DNA of 64,000 bases, from contig NZ_AAXW01000023.1 in assembly GCF_000169335.1 (NCBI RefSeq), positions 1 through 64,000 on the forward strand, written 5' to 3'. The translations under genes were made by a program, and so were the position numbers. Source of the stretch: Crocosphaera chwakensis CCY0110. GTDB taxonomy: Bacteria; Cyanobacteriota; Cyanobacteriia; Cyanobacteriales; Microcystaceae. The notes below the pieces were generated by a model that saw only the letters and a program-made list of their open reading frames with translations, was not told the DNA's origin and did not search any database. The first letter of the stretch is position 1; each line of letters opens with the position of its first letter. Below are positions 17,603 through 26,011 of the stretch, piece after piece.

Positions 17603-17813
17603 CTCTCGATGATAAGTTTTGAGGTTTTGGCTATCTCAATTGTAGACAAGTCTATTTTCGCCTTTTTCATTACCAATTGTAATTAATTGTAAATTATTTT
17701 GGCCGAGTTTCATGATAAGTGAGGGGATAGGGTAGTGGGGTGATGATGGGGTCAAGAGAACTTGATTATAATAACCTACCATCACCACAGTCTTTAAGGT
17801 TTCTCAGACACAG

Positions 17814-18746
17814 TTAGACTAGCCTTAAATTAGGATAGTTAACTAACACATCGTCTCGGCTAAGGGTATCCCCTTGTGCTTGAGGTGTCCAGAGTATCTC
17901 CACAGCTAAAAGGCGATCGCTGCCAATGGCCGCAATTTGTTGCAGAGCCTTTTGAAGATTATTGACTTCGTTGATTTCGGGTAAGTCTAATTTTCCTTCA
18001 ACTCCAACAATAATCGAAGCCACAATATATTCTCCTGTTTCTGTAAATTTGGATAATTCTCCTTTGCCTTCTAATAATTGGGTTGGAGAACTGCCTCGTA
18101 ACTGATTATTAACATTAGAGAGGGTTTCTGAACTGAATTTACTTCTTTCAGCTAAGGCTAATTGATTAAATTTGGCTTCTGCTGCATCGATACCTGTGGT
18201 ATTGGCTTCGGTTAAACCAGACACCCAATATTCAGGGTGACGCAAGAGGGCTAAACTGGCTTCTTGGAGTACCGTTGCCCGTCCGGATGCGGTATTCGTG
18301 TCGGCGGTTTGGGCGAGTTCATCGAGTTCTTTTTGTAGGTAACGGCCACTGGCTAATAATCCTACCTGAACTTTAGCAACAGATACTTTAGGGTTATTGT
18401 AGCTGTTGCCCATTTGATCACCGCCTAAGTTGCTGACGGTTCTAATTAAAAAGTTAGCCAGAGCAATAACGATAAGGACGGTAAATAAGCTACCAAAGCC
18501 TCCAAAGCCAAAGAAGGGGATAAGAAAGGGAAAGCCAAAGCCTCCGCCTCCATAACCGTAGCCACCGCCTCCATATCCACCGCCTCTAGGGGAACTATAA
18601 GTACGGCTAGGGCTTCTAAAGGAACCTCCGCCAATTCTACCCCCTGTACGGGCTGCTAAGGCACTGCCAACGTCTCCAAAAATCAGGGTAATGACTAAAA
18701 CGAGGATTAGTAAGGGTTTCAAAAAGGGTTTAATTTTTTTCAACAT
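17814..18746 (-). CDS. DUF1517 family membrane protein
   Basis: A 310-residue protein with an N-terminal hydrophobic segment ending in ALAA (residues about 11-32), likely a cleaved signal or anchor. A Gly/Tyr/Ser-rich stretch (RTGGRIGGGSFRSP, then GGGYGGGGYGYGGGG) follows, then a strong membrane helix FTVLIVIALANFLIRTV. The C-terminal 200 residues are soluble and fit DUF1517, a family shared by cyanobacteria and chloroplasts with no assigned function. Thylakoid or plasma membrane location is inferred. It is monocistronic as far as spacing shows, with 319 bases before the next gene downstream. Confidence 0.85.
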   Translation of the reverse strand: MLKKIKPFLKPLLILVLVITLIFGDVGSALAARTGGRIGGGSFRSPSRTYSSPRGGGYGGGGYGYGGGGFGFPFLIPFFGFGGFGSLFTVLIVIALANFLIRTVSNLGGDQMGNSYNNPKVSVAKVQVGLLASGRYLQKELDELAQTADTNTASGRATVLQEASLALLRHPEYWVSGLTEANTTGIDAAEAKFNQLALAERSKFSSETLSNVNNQLRGSSPTQLLEGKGELSKFTETGEYIVASIIVGVEGKLDLPEINEVNNLQKALQQIAAIGSDRLLAVEILWTPQAQGDTLSRDDVLVNYPNLRLV

Positions 18747-18881
18747 ACAACGATAATCTAGATGATCGAATAATCTATTATTTCTAGTTTATCGAGATTT
18801 CCTTTGTGAGTTCTTTATTTATAGTTTTATTTTTACTTTCTTTACCACACGATAATTTTGATGTCAAGTGTTATAAACCAA

Positions 18882-19790
18882 TCATTTTTGATGGAGATGA
18901 CTTGCTAAAAAATCATCAATTTTCTTGTAAATAGCAACCATCTCTTCGTTTCTAAACCAACCATGACCCCCATCAGTAATAGTCATCAGTTCATTGGGAA
19001 CTTGTACCTTTTCTAAAGCTTGGTGTAGTTGAACAGCATGACTATAGGGAACTGAGGTATCAGCGTCACCGTGAATGGTGAGGATAGGGGGCAAATCTTC
19101 TCTTATATAGTTAATGGGAGAAACCTTTTGAGCAATTTTAAAGCGATCGCTTTGATTCCCTAACCATTCTACTGCATAGTCTCGTTGATTTTCTCCTTGG
19201 AGTACATCGAGAACATCGGTGATACCGTACCAGTTGATAATAGCTGCTATCTGACTGTTTTCTTTTCCTTGACACTGATGGTAGAGATCACTACTGTCTG
19301 GTAGCATCCCTGTTATTAGGGCTAAATGTCCCCCGGCAGACTCTCCAGAAAGAACTATTTTATTAACATCAAAACCGTATTCATTGCCATTATTAATGAC
19401 CCATTTAACTGCACATAAACTATCTTTTACGGCTGCAGGGGCAAGGGAAACATTAGCTAGTCTATATTGAACGGTGACGACTCCCCAACCTTTTTTTGTA
19501 TAGGGTAAAATGCTCGAAAGTGTAGCATCTTTTGTTCCACTAATCCAACCTCCACCATGAAAATAAATCAAGGTTGGAACCTGTTTATTGATATTTTTAG
19601 GGGTATAAATATCTAGCTTTAAAGAGACATTATTGATTTCTAAATAGGTGATATTTAAGTATTTTTGGTAGTTTTGGGGGGCTGTGGTTACCCGTCTAAC
19701 TCTATCAGTCAGTCTAACTAAAATAGGAGGGATCATTACAAGTAAAAGTATAACTAAAATTAATAATAATTGAGTTTTTGGTTTCAACAT
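18882..19790 (-). CDS. Alpha/beta hydrolase, esterase/lipase (HSL-like)
   Basis: A 302-residue secreted or membrane-anchored esterase. An N-terminal hydrophobic helix (LLLILVILLLVMIPPILV) precedes an alpha/beta hydrolase fold. The oxyanion motif is YFHGGGWISG, the nucleophile elbow GESAGGHLA, the acid in HGDADTSVPY and the catalytic His in TDGGHGWF. This is the HSL/BD-FAE group of carboxylesterases. Substrate unknown. It lies 18 bases downstream of the ABC permease gene on the same strand and may be co-transcribed, but no functional link is evident. Confidence 0.88.
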   Translation of the reverse strand: MLKPKTQLLLILVILLLVMIPPILVRLTDRVRRVTTAPQNYQKYLNITYLEINNVSLKLDIYTPKNINKQVPTLIYFHGGGWISGTKDATLSSILPYTKKGWGVVTVQYRLANVSLAPAAVKDSLCAVKWVINNGNEYGFDVNKIVLSGESAGGHLALITGMLPDSSDLYHQCQGKENSQIAAIINWYGITDVLDVLQGENQRDYAVEWLGNQSDRFKIAQKVSPINYIREDLPPILTIHGDADTSVPYSHAVQLHQALEKVQVPNELMTITDGGHGWFRNEEMVAIYKKIDDFLASHLHQK

Positions 19791-19808
19791 AGAAACATAA
19801 ATGATACA

Positions 19809-21488
19809 TTAACTACGTCGTGATTGAGCAATTTGCCAACTGAGAAAAATAACAGGAATCATACCCACTAAAACAATAGCTAAAGCGGGAGCTGCTGCGT
19901 CAGATAATCGTTCATCGGACGCATACTGATAAACTCTAATAGCTAGGGTATCAAAGTTAAAAGGACGAATGACTAAAGTAGCGGGTAATTCTTTCATGAC
20001 ATCGACAAAAACTAACATAATTGCTGTTAGCATTCCTCCTGTCATTAAGGGAGTATGAATTTTAATTAAAATCTTTCTGGGGGTTGATCCTAAACTTCTA
20101 GCAGCATCGTCTAAACTGGGTTTAATTTTTCCTAAACTGGATTCAACAGCACCAAAAGCAACGGGCAAAAATCGTACTAAATAAGCATAAATTAAGGCTA
20201 AAATTGTGCCACTAATTAATAAGCCTATTTTAATATTTAAAACCTGCTCCACTATATTAGCGATCGCATTATCTAATCGTCCTACTGGTATCAAAATTCC
20301 CACCGCAATAACAGACCCTGGAATAGCATAACCTAAAGCAGCAATTCTCACACTTGCATTTATCAAAAAGTTATCTTTTAGTCGTTTTCCATAAGCCATA
20401 ATTAAAGACAAAATTAACGCTGCGATCGCTGTCACAACTGATACCATTAAACTATGATTCGCCAAGTCAAAAAAGTTATTTTCTAAAGCAGTTTCTGCAT
20501 TGGCAATCACTAAATCAACCAAGTAAAGAGAAGGTGCTAAAAATCCCCCAAAGAAGGGAATAAAACAAATCAACCAAGCTAAAATAGCTCGCCAAGAGGT
20601 TAGGTGATACCGAGGAACATGACTTTGAGGACTACTATTTTGATAGTAACGTGCCTGCCGACGTGACCATAATTCTAAAATAATTAACGTAAAAATAAAT
20701 AACATTAAAAAAGCTGCTAACTGCGCTGCTGCTTCTCTTTCTCCTAAACCAAACCAAGTATCGTAAATTCCTGTTGTAAAAGTATTGACTCCAAAATATT
20801 TAACCGTTCCAAAATCATTTAAAGTTTCCATTAACGCCAATGCTAAACCAGCCATAATTCCTGGACGAGCTAAAGGAAGAGCAACTTTAAAGAAGCTTTG
20901 CCAAGGACTACAACCTAAAGATCGACTCGCTTCTAATGTACAAATTGACTGTTCTAAAAAAGCAGTTCTAGCTAATAAGTAAACATAAGGATAAAGTACC
21001 AAAATTAACATAACAATAGCCCCCCAAACTGAACGGATATCGGGGAACCAATAATCGTTATAATTTTGCCATCCAAACCAAGTACGAAGGGTACTTTGCA
21101 CAGGACCATAATAGTCCAACATATTAGTGTAAGTATAGGCTAATAAATAAGCCGGTGCTGATAGAGGAAGTAACAATAACCATTCAAACCAATCACATCC
21201 CCAAAAGCGACAAATAGTAACCAACCATGCGGTTGCGATACCAATAATTAATACACCTATTCCTACCCCAAACATGAGGAGTAAAGAGTTTATAATATAA
21301 GTGGTCAATACAGTTTCTGCTAGATGTTTCCAAATGCTTCCAGCGTCAATAAAAATACTACTAACGACGAATAAAATTGGCGTAGCAATTAAAACAGCTA
21401 TCATCATAACGATAGCTGTCCAACCTTTTGAGGGAAGATAATTAATCAAGTTACGATAGTTAGAAATAATGGAATTAGATTGATTCAT
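19809..21488 (-). CDS. Iron(III)-type ABC transporter permease (FutB/SfuB-like)
   Basis: A 559-residue inner-membrane protein with about twelve predicted helices in two homologous halves. Each half has an ABC-permease EAA loop: EASRSLGCSPWQSFFKVALP in the first and DDAARSLGSTPRKILIKIHT in the second. The fused two-domain arrangement is typical of ferric-iron permeases (SfuB, FbpB, cyanobacterial FutB), which work with a periplasmic Fe3+-binding protein and an ATPase. Neither partner gene is adjacent, common for Fut systems in cyanobacteria. Iron as substrate is inferred from family; thiamine or other ions are less likely alternatives. Confidence 0.82.
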   Translation of the reverse strand: MNQSNSIISNYRNLINYLPSKGWTAIVMMIAVLIATPILFVVSSIFIDAGSIWKHLAETVLTTYIINSLLLMFGVGIGVLIIGIATAWLVTICRFWGCDWFEWLLLLPLSAPAYLLAYTYTNMLDYYGPVQSTLRTWFGWQNYNDYWFPDIRSVWGAIVMLILVLYPYVYLLARTAFLEQSICTLEASRSLGCSPWQSFFKVALPLARPGIMAGLALALMETLNDFGTVKYFGVNTFTTGIYDTWFGLGEREAAAQLAAFLMLFIFTLIILELWSRRQARYYQNSSPQSHVPRYHLTSWRAILAWLICFIPFFGGFLAPSLYLVDLVIANAETALENNFFDLANHSLMVSVVTAIAALILSLIMAYGKRLKDNFLINASVRIAALGYAIPGSVIAVGILIPVGRLDNAIANIVEQVLNIKIGLLISGTILALIYAYLVRFLPVAFGAVESSLGKIKPSLDDAARSLGSTPRKILIKIHTPLMTGGMLTAIMLVFVDVMKELPATLVIRPFNFDTLAIRVYQYASDERLSDAAAPALAIVLVGMIPVIFLSWQIAQSRRS

Positions 21489-21727
21489 AAATTAATTTAA
21501 AGATGATATTTTGTGAGTAATAATTGAATTGATATTAATGACGGGATAGGGATGACAAATATTATAATACCTTAACTTTCATCCTCCAGGGCATAAATTC
21601 TGAAACTATCATAATATTGACAGAGAAATTTATATGTGAAGCCTATTATGTCATCACATCTTTAAATTTAGTGATTGCGAAGACTCATTTTAGGCTAAAA
21701 TCACAATAGTCCTCTTGATTAAACATA

Positions 21728-22102
21728 ATGATGAAAGACTTACCCCCTCTAAACACTGACACTATTAACGCCATTCTCAATGAAGAAATTGATGATGAAA
21801 CCGTTATGCAAATGGTGTGGTATTATTTGGGATATCGTTATGATGAAAGTAGTAAAAGTTGGGATAATTCTGGGGTAGAAGCATCTTGGAGAGAAGAGTA
21901 TCCCGAACCACCAAACTTTATAGAAAATCGTCCTCCTACAGTAAAATTAACCCGTTCTATTCCTAAAGAAAATAAACAATTGTTGAAAGAAAAATTAGGG
22001 TTTAAAGGATATAAATTAGGAACTTTTGATCCTAGGGATACTCGTCGTGCAACCATGGCTAATTGGTTATTAAGTTATTTGGTAATGCACTCATATTCGT
22101 AA
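21728..22102 (+). CDS. DUF1823 family protein
   Basis: A 124-residue soluble protein of a family restricted to cyanobacteria and plants. Conserved segments are LPPLNTDTINAILN at the start, WYYLGYRYD, REEYPEPPNFIENRP, VKLTRSIPKENKQLLKE and DPRDTRRATMANWLLSYL. No enzymatic motif is visible and the function is unknown. ATGATG at the start leaves two possible first codons. It stands alone, between the divergent permease gene (239 bases away) and the convergent MgtC/DUF4010 gene. Confidence 0.85.
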   Translation: MMKDLPPLNTDTINAILNEEIDDETVMQMVWYYLGYRYDESSKSWDNSGVEASWREEYPEPPNFIENRPPTVKLTRSIPKENKQLLKEKLGFKGYKLGTFDPRDTRRATMANWLLSYLVMHSYS

Positions 22103-22140
22103 TATCTTTCGTTTATTGGTAAGGAAAAAATACTTTACTT

Positions 22141-23424
22141 TTAAATAAAAAATAAGGGGATAAGTCCTAAAATTGCTAAGAAAAGTAATAACCCTAAACT
22201 CTGTCTTCCTGTCTTGCGATCTCGAAGAGATCCGCTTCGCGGTGCGCTAAAAATTAAAGCATAGATTCCTTTTATTAAATTATTGCTCGATGCAGCAATT
22301 AAAATGGCTCCTGAAGCGACTGATAAAGAAGTCAATTGTCGAGCAGATTGAGTAATCCCTAAAATAAAAGGATCAATATCTGTTACTCCCATAATTCCGG
22401 CTAATAAATATAATCCACTGCGTCCTAAATATAAAGCTGTATAGTGAGTTAAAACAATCATAATTATGAATAAAAAAGCAAAGAAAAAAGCTGCTTTTAG
22501 TTCTAAAGGATTAGGAGAAATATAATTTTTTTGTTCGATAGACTCAGTCATAGTTTTATCTTTTCTAGATGACCAAAAACTTCCAACAATAATAGCAGTA
22601 AGAGCTAATAAAACAAACCATAAGGTTAATTTCTTTCCTAATTGAGGATTAAATAAATTAACCAGTAAAGCTAACCTCAAATACATAATACCAGAGGCGA
22701 TTAAAATTCCTCCTGAATAGGGATGAGAATAAGTATTACTGGTGGATTGTTTTGCTAGTGCTACGGTAGTAACAGTAGAAGAATAAGCACCCCCTAATAT
22801 TGCAATTAATATCAGTCCACCACGGTTTTTAAAAACTTTTTGTAAAATAAAACTAGCATAAGAAATTGCACTAACTGCAACCACAATCAACCAAGTTTTG
22901 AAAGGATTAATTTCAAAAATCCCAAAGTTTTTGTTAGGGAGAATAGGAAGAATAACGGCAGTAAGAAATAAAAATTTTGTGAAGGTTAAAATATCTTCTG
23001 GAGAAAATTGATGAGCTAAACTTTCTAAGACAGATTTTAATTCTAGTAATAGTAAACTGGTAATTACTAAGGTTGAAGCTATCCACAATTGATCATGATA
23101 GACAAGTGCGCCTACAATATAAGTGGTCAATCCTACCATTTCTGTGGTTAAACCTGCTGTTTTAAAGGTTTGAATCTTATGCCAATAGGACAATAACATT
23201 AAGCTTCCAATGACAAGAAATCCTCCTGTTAAAGGCAACAGTTGAGGATTAGAAAGTGAAGCCATACTATAGCCAATTAAGCCAATTAATGGATAAGTCC
23301 GAATTCCTCCAAAAGCATACTTACCAGAAATAGACTTCCATTCTTCTCTCTCTAAACCAATCAGAAAAGATAAAAAGAAAACTAATAATAGTTTCAAAAC
23401 TTCAGGAGGAATAAAGTTAAACAT
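22141..23424 (-). CDS. MgtC/SapB and DUF4010 domain membrane protein
   Basis: A 427-residue membrane protein with about twelve hydrophobic segments. The N-terminal 140 residues match the MgtC/SapB domain (FLIGLEREEWKS, GGIRTYPLIGLIG) and the rest is DUF4010. Mg2+ or other ion homeostasis is often suggested for MgtC, but transport has not been established for this fusion. Between the last two membrane segments the protein reads SAPRSGSLRDRKTGRQS, encoded by the 32-bp double-hairpin repeat at 22216-22247, so a dispersed repeat has been built into the frame. Last gene of the NUDIX-kinase-DUF92 operon, 19 bases after DUF92. Confidence 0.82.
   Translation of the reverse strand: MFNFIPPEVLKLLLVFFLSFLIGLEREEWKSISGKYAFGGIRTYPLIGLIGYSMASLSNPQLLPLTGGFLVIGSLMLLSYWHKIQTFKTAGLTTEMVGLTTYIVGALVYHDQLWIASTLVITSLLLLELKSVLESLAHQFSPEDILTFTKFLFLTAVILPILPNKNFGIFEINPFKTWLIVVAVSAISYASFILQKVFKNRGGLILIAILGGAYSSTVTTVALAKQSTSNTYSHPYSGGILIASGIMYLRLALLVNLFNPQLGKKLTLWFVLLALTAIIVGSFWSSRKDKTMTESIEQKNYISPNPLELKAAFFFAFLFIIMIVLTHYTALYLGRSGLYLLAGIMGVTDIDPFILGITQSARQLTSLSVASGAILIAASSNNLIKGIYALIFSAPRSGSLRDRKTGRQSLGLLLFLAILGLIPLFFI
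22216..22247. repeat. 32-bp double-hairpin interspersed repeat, copy 2 (inside a CDS)
   Basis: Same unit as 8835-8866: GATCTC-GAA-GAGATC then CCGC-TTC-GCGG and TGCGC. Here it lies in frame within the DUF4010 protein and encodes APRSGSLRDR between two membrane helices, without stopping the frame. Confidence 0.75.
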
Positions 23425-23443
23425 TTTACCTAATAATTAATCT

Positions 23444-24205
23444 TTATATAGCCATAAAATTGAGAACAAGCCATGCCAATAGAATAGCAACCATAGATCC
23501 GATAAAAGTATTAATAATATTAACTATTTCATTGGTCATCCAATCGAGCTTTTCTTGTAAAGTTGCTCCGATTAAACTTTCTAGATTAGTAGCGATAAAT
23601 GCAGCAATAATACAATAAACAATACTTGATAAATTAATTAATCCAACTAAATAACCTACTAAAGCAATAACCCCAGATGCCACAATTCCAGCTAGGGTTC
23701 CTTCTAAACTAACTGCCCCTTCTGTACCTGGGGAAACAGGTTTTAACGTAGTAATTAAAAACGTTTTTTTTCCATAAGCTTTGCCTACTTCTGAGGCGGT
23801 AGTATCTGATAATTTGGTACTAAAACTCGCCACGTAACCTAATAGTAATAATTGAGTCCAAGGAGCTTCAACAAATAGAGTTCCTAGGGCGCAAAAGGTA
23901 GCAATTAAAGCCGAACCCCAAACATTTTCGGGACCACGCATTCCTGAACGTTTTTCAGCAATTCCAGCAGCTTCTTTTTGCTCTATACCAATTTTAGTTA
24001 CCCCTGAGCCCACTAAGAAGTAAAACATGACTACTGCATAACCTTGCCACCCCAAAGTTCCCCAAACAATTACCCCTAAAATCCAAGCATTGAGATAACC
24101 ATTAATGGTTAATAATTTTTTGGGTACAACAAAAGCAAAAATGATCAATACACTATTAATTATTAGACTAATAATCCAAGAATTGCTTAAGTATAATTCC
24201 ATCAT
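23444..24205 (-). CDS. DUF92 (TIGR00297) integral membrane kinase, VTE6-like
   Basis: A 253-residue polytopic membrane protein of the DUF92/TIGR00297 family. Typical segments are SGVTKIGIEQKEAAGIAEKR, SFSTKLSDTTASEVGKAYGK and KPVSPGTEGAVSLEGTLAG. Plant VTE6 and its cyanobacterial homologue phosphorylate phytyl phosphate to phytyl diphosphate, which feeds tocopherol and chlorophyll salvage; assignment of that reaction here is by family. The window also holds a VTE5-like phytol kinase at 28581, the preceding step. It lies between the ribulose-kinase-like gene (27 bases upstream) and the MgtC gene in one tight operon. Confidence 0.8.
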   Translation of the reverse strand: MMELYLSNSWIISLIINSVLIIFAFVVPKKLLTINGYLNAWILGVIVWGTLGWQGYAVVMFYFLVGSGVTKIGIEQKEAAGIAEKRSGMRGPENVWGSALIATFCALGTLFVEAPWTQLLLLGYVASFSTKLSDTTASEVGKAYGKKTFLITTLKPVSPGTEGAVSLEGTLAGIVASGVIALVGYLVGLINLSSIVYCIIAAFIATNLESLIGATLQEKLDWMTNEIVNIINTFIGSMVAILLAWLVLNFMAI

Positions 24206-24232
24206 AATCTTTAAATTACTCCTATTGATAGG

Positions 24233-25486
24233 TTAATTATTTTTACTTCGTTTAGCTAATAAAGCCGTGCCATAAGCTGCTTCAGTTTGCTTTGAAATTT
24301 TTACAGAAATTTGTAAATAATGCTGTCTTATTTTAGCCCAATTTTTATTTTTCGCTCCACCTCCTGCCGTATAAATTTGTGTCACGGGGGTTGCACCCAA
24401 AGCTTCTAATTTTTTATAGCCTAATGCTTCAATTTTAGCTATGTTTTCTAGTAAACCTTGTAAAAATTCTACTTTATTATCAGGAATAGGCTCAATTTTA
24501 GGGGATAATTTAGGATTATTAATCGGAAATCTTTCACCAGGTGTTAAGAGCGGATAATAGTTTAAATTGGTTTGTTGATTAATCTTTATTTTTTCACTTA
24601 GTTCTTGTAATTCTTCATCAGTAAAAAAGTGTTTTAACACTGCACCACCAGTATTTGATGCGCCTCCTGTTAACCATAAATCACCTAAACGATGGCTATA
24701 AATTCCTGATGAAATATCTTCTACACGAGTCTTACTTAATAGTTTCAAAACTAATGTTGAACCTAAAGATGTTACTGCTTCTCCTGGATGTTTCACCCCA
24801 CTGGCTAAAAATGCAGCAATACTATCTGTTGTTCCTGTGCAAACTTGACAATGTTTAGAAAAATTAAACCGTCTGATCGTATAATCATTCACTGTGTTTA
24901 TAGGGGTTCCTGGAGGTAGAACTTGAGGTAATATTGAATAAATAGGTAATGCTTTTAACCAGTCGGGATAACACAAGTTTTCCACATCATAACCCAGTTT
25001 TAAAGTATTATGATAATCACTAATTCCTAGCTTTCCATGTAACAAAAATCCTAACCAGTCTGCTTGATGTAAAAAATAAGAATCTACTTGCATCTTTTTA
25101 GTTTGATACCACCATAAAAGCTTAGCTAAACTAGATGTGGAACTGTTAACCAGATGATACTTGGGAATAATAGTTTTAAAATTATCCAAAACTGTTATAT
25201 CTCGTGATTCATTGTATAAAATAGGTTTTTCAATTGGTATTCCTTCGCTATTACATAATAAAACTGTTGAAGAAGTACCATTAATAGAAATTACTTCAAT
25301 TTTTTTTCTGATATCTATCGAAATCTTTTCTAACAGAAGATATAAAGTATTTTTCCATTTTTCGTCTAAATAATTAGTATCTTGCCGAGAAAAAGAAAAA
25401 CTAACTTGAGTAACAATTTCTTCATTATCATTAATAACAATACCTCTTGCTCCTGAAGTTCCAAAATCAATCCCTAAAAATAACAT
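24233..25486 (-). CDS. FGGY-family sugar kinase, D-ribulose kinase-like
   Basis: A 417-residue carbohydrate kinase of the FGGY family, short form. ATP and sugar motifs are GIDFGTSGARG at the start, INGTSSTVLLC, CTGTTDSIAAFLASG, VTSLGSTLVLKLLS and the C-terminal IYTAGGGAKN. The pattern closely matches the cyanobacterial/plant kinase studied as SePSK/AtXK-1, for which D-ribulose was reported as substrate; that activity is inferred here. It would return ribulose to ribulose phosphate. Its start is 2 bases past the stop of the NUDIX gene, so the pair is translationally close. Confidence 0.85.
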   Translation of the reverse strand: MLFLGIDFGTSGARGIVINDNEEIVTQVSFSFSRQDTNYLDEKWKNTLYLLLEKISIDIRKKIEVISINGTSSTVLLCNSEGIPIEKPILYNESRDITVLDNFKTIIPKYHLVNSSTSSLAKLLWWYQTKKMQVDSYFLHQADWLGFLLHGKLGISDYHNTLKLGYDVENLCYPDWLKALPIYSILPQVLPPGTPINTVNDYTIRRFNFSKHCQVCTGTTDSIAAFLASGVKHPGEAVTSLGSTLVLKLLSKTRVEDISSGIYSHRLGDLWLTGGASNTGGAVLKHFFTDEELQELSEKIKINQQTNLNYYPLLTPGERFPINNPKLSPKIEPIPDNKVEFLQGLLENIAKIEALGYKKLEALGATPVTQIYTAGGGAKNKNWAKIRQHYLQISVKISKQTEAAYGTALLAKRSKNN

Positions 25487-25488
25487 AA

Positions 25489-25920
25489 TTAAATTAAACG
25501 AGGACGTAACTTATAGTAGCGATAATTTCGATAATCTTCTAAAATTTTATCATGATCAAAGCAGAGATTTTTCGGTAATTCCCAAAGATCAAAAACTCGC
25601 ACATTTTTTGCATCATCTGCTGCTTGAGGTTGTCCCGTTGCAATAGCAATAAAAACAACACTCATGGTATGTTTACGTTCATCTCGATTCGGATTAGAAT
25701 AAACATGGAATTGTTCAATTAAATTAACCGATAAATTAACTTCTTCTTTAGCTTCTCGATAAGCTGCATTTTCTACTGTTTCCCCATAGTCTACAAACCC
25801 CCCAGGTAACGCCCATCCATAAGGAGTATTTTTACGTTCTATTAAAATAATAGGTCTGTTGGGTTGATCGATTAGTTCGATGATAATATCAACAGTAGGA
25901 ATAGGATTACGAAATGTCAT
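25489..25920 (-). CDS. NUDIX hydrolase
   Basis: A 143-residue pyrophosphohydrolase with the Nudix box GGFVDYGETVENAAYREAKE followed by EV, matching GX5EX7REUXEEXGU apart from its last part. A PYGWALPGGF segment precedes it and FIAIATGQPQAADD follows. The substrate may be a nucleotide-sugar or another nucleoside diphosphate derivative; ADP-ribose-type enzymes have similar length. It is the first gene of the four-gene minus-strand operon and the only one with enough upstream space (91 bases to the divergent ATP-grasp gene) for a promoter. Confidence 0.9.
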   Translation of the reverse strand: MTFRNPIPTVDIIIELIDQPNRPIILIERKNTPYGWALPGGFVDYGETVENAAYREAKEEVNLSVNLIEQFHVYSNPNRDERKHTMSVVFIAIATGQPQAADDAKNVRVFDLWELPKNLCFDHDKILEDYRNYRYYKLRPRLI

Positions 25921-26011
25921 AATTTTGGCTCATTAAACTATGATTACTATACAATAAAAATGAATTAAACAAGAAAATGACAGTAATAACTATCTTCCCA
26001 CAACTACCATA

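Noticed and set aside
17739..17790. GGTGATGATGG/CCATCACC pairing upstream of the DUF1517 stop
   Set aside because: Arms are short and imperfect with a long loop and no U-tract, so I could not support a terminator.
23444..24205. DUF92 protein as a phage or secretion component
   Set aside because: The TIGR00297 motifs and the operon with a sugar kinase fit the VTE6-type membrane kinase far better.
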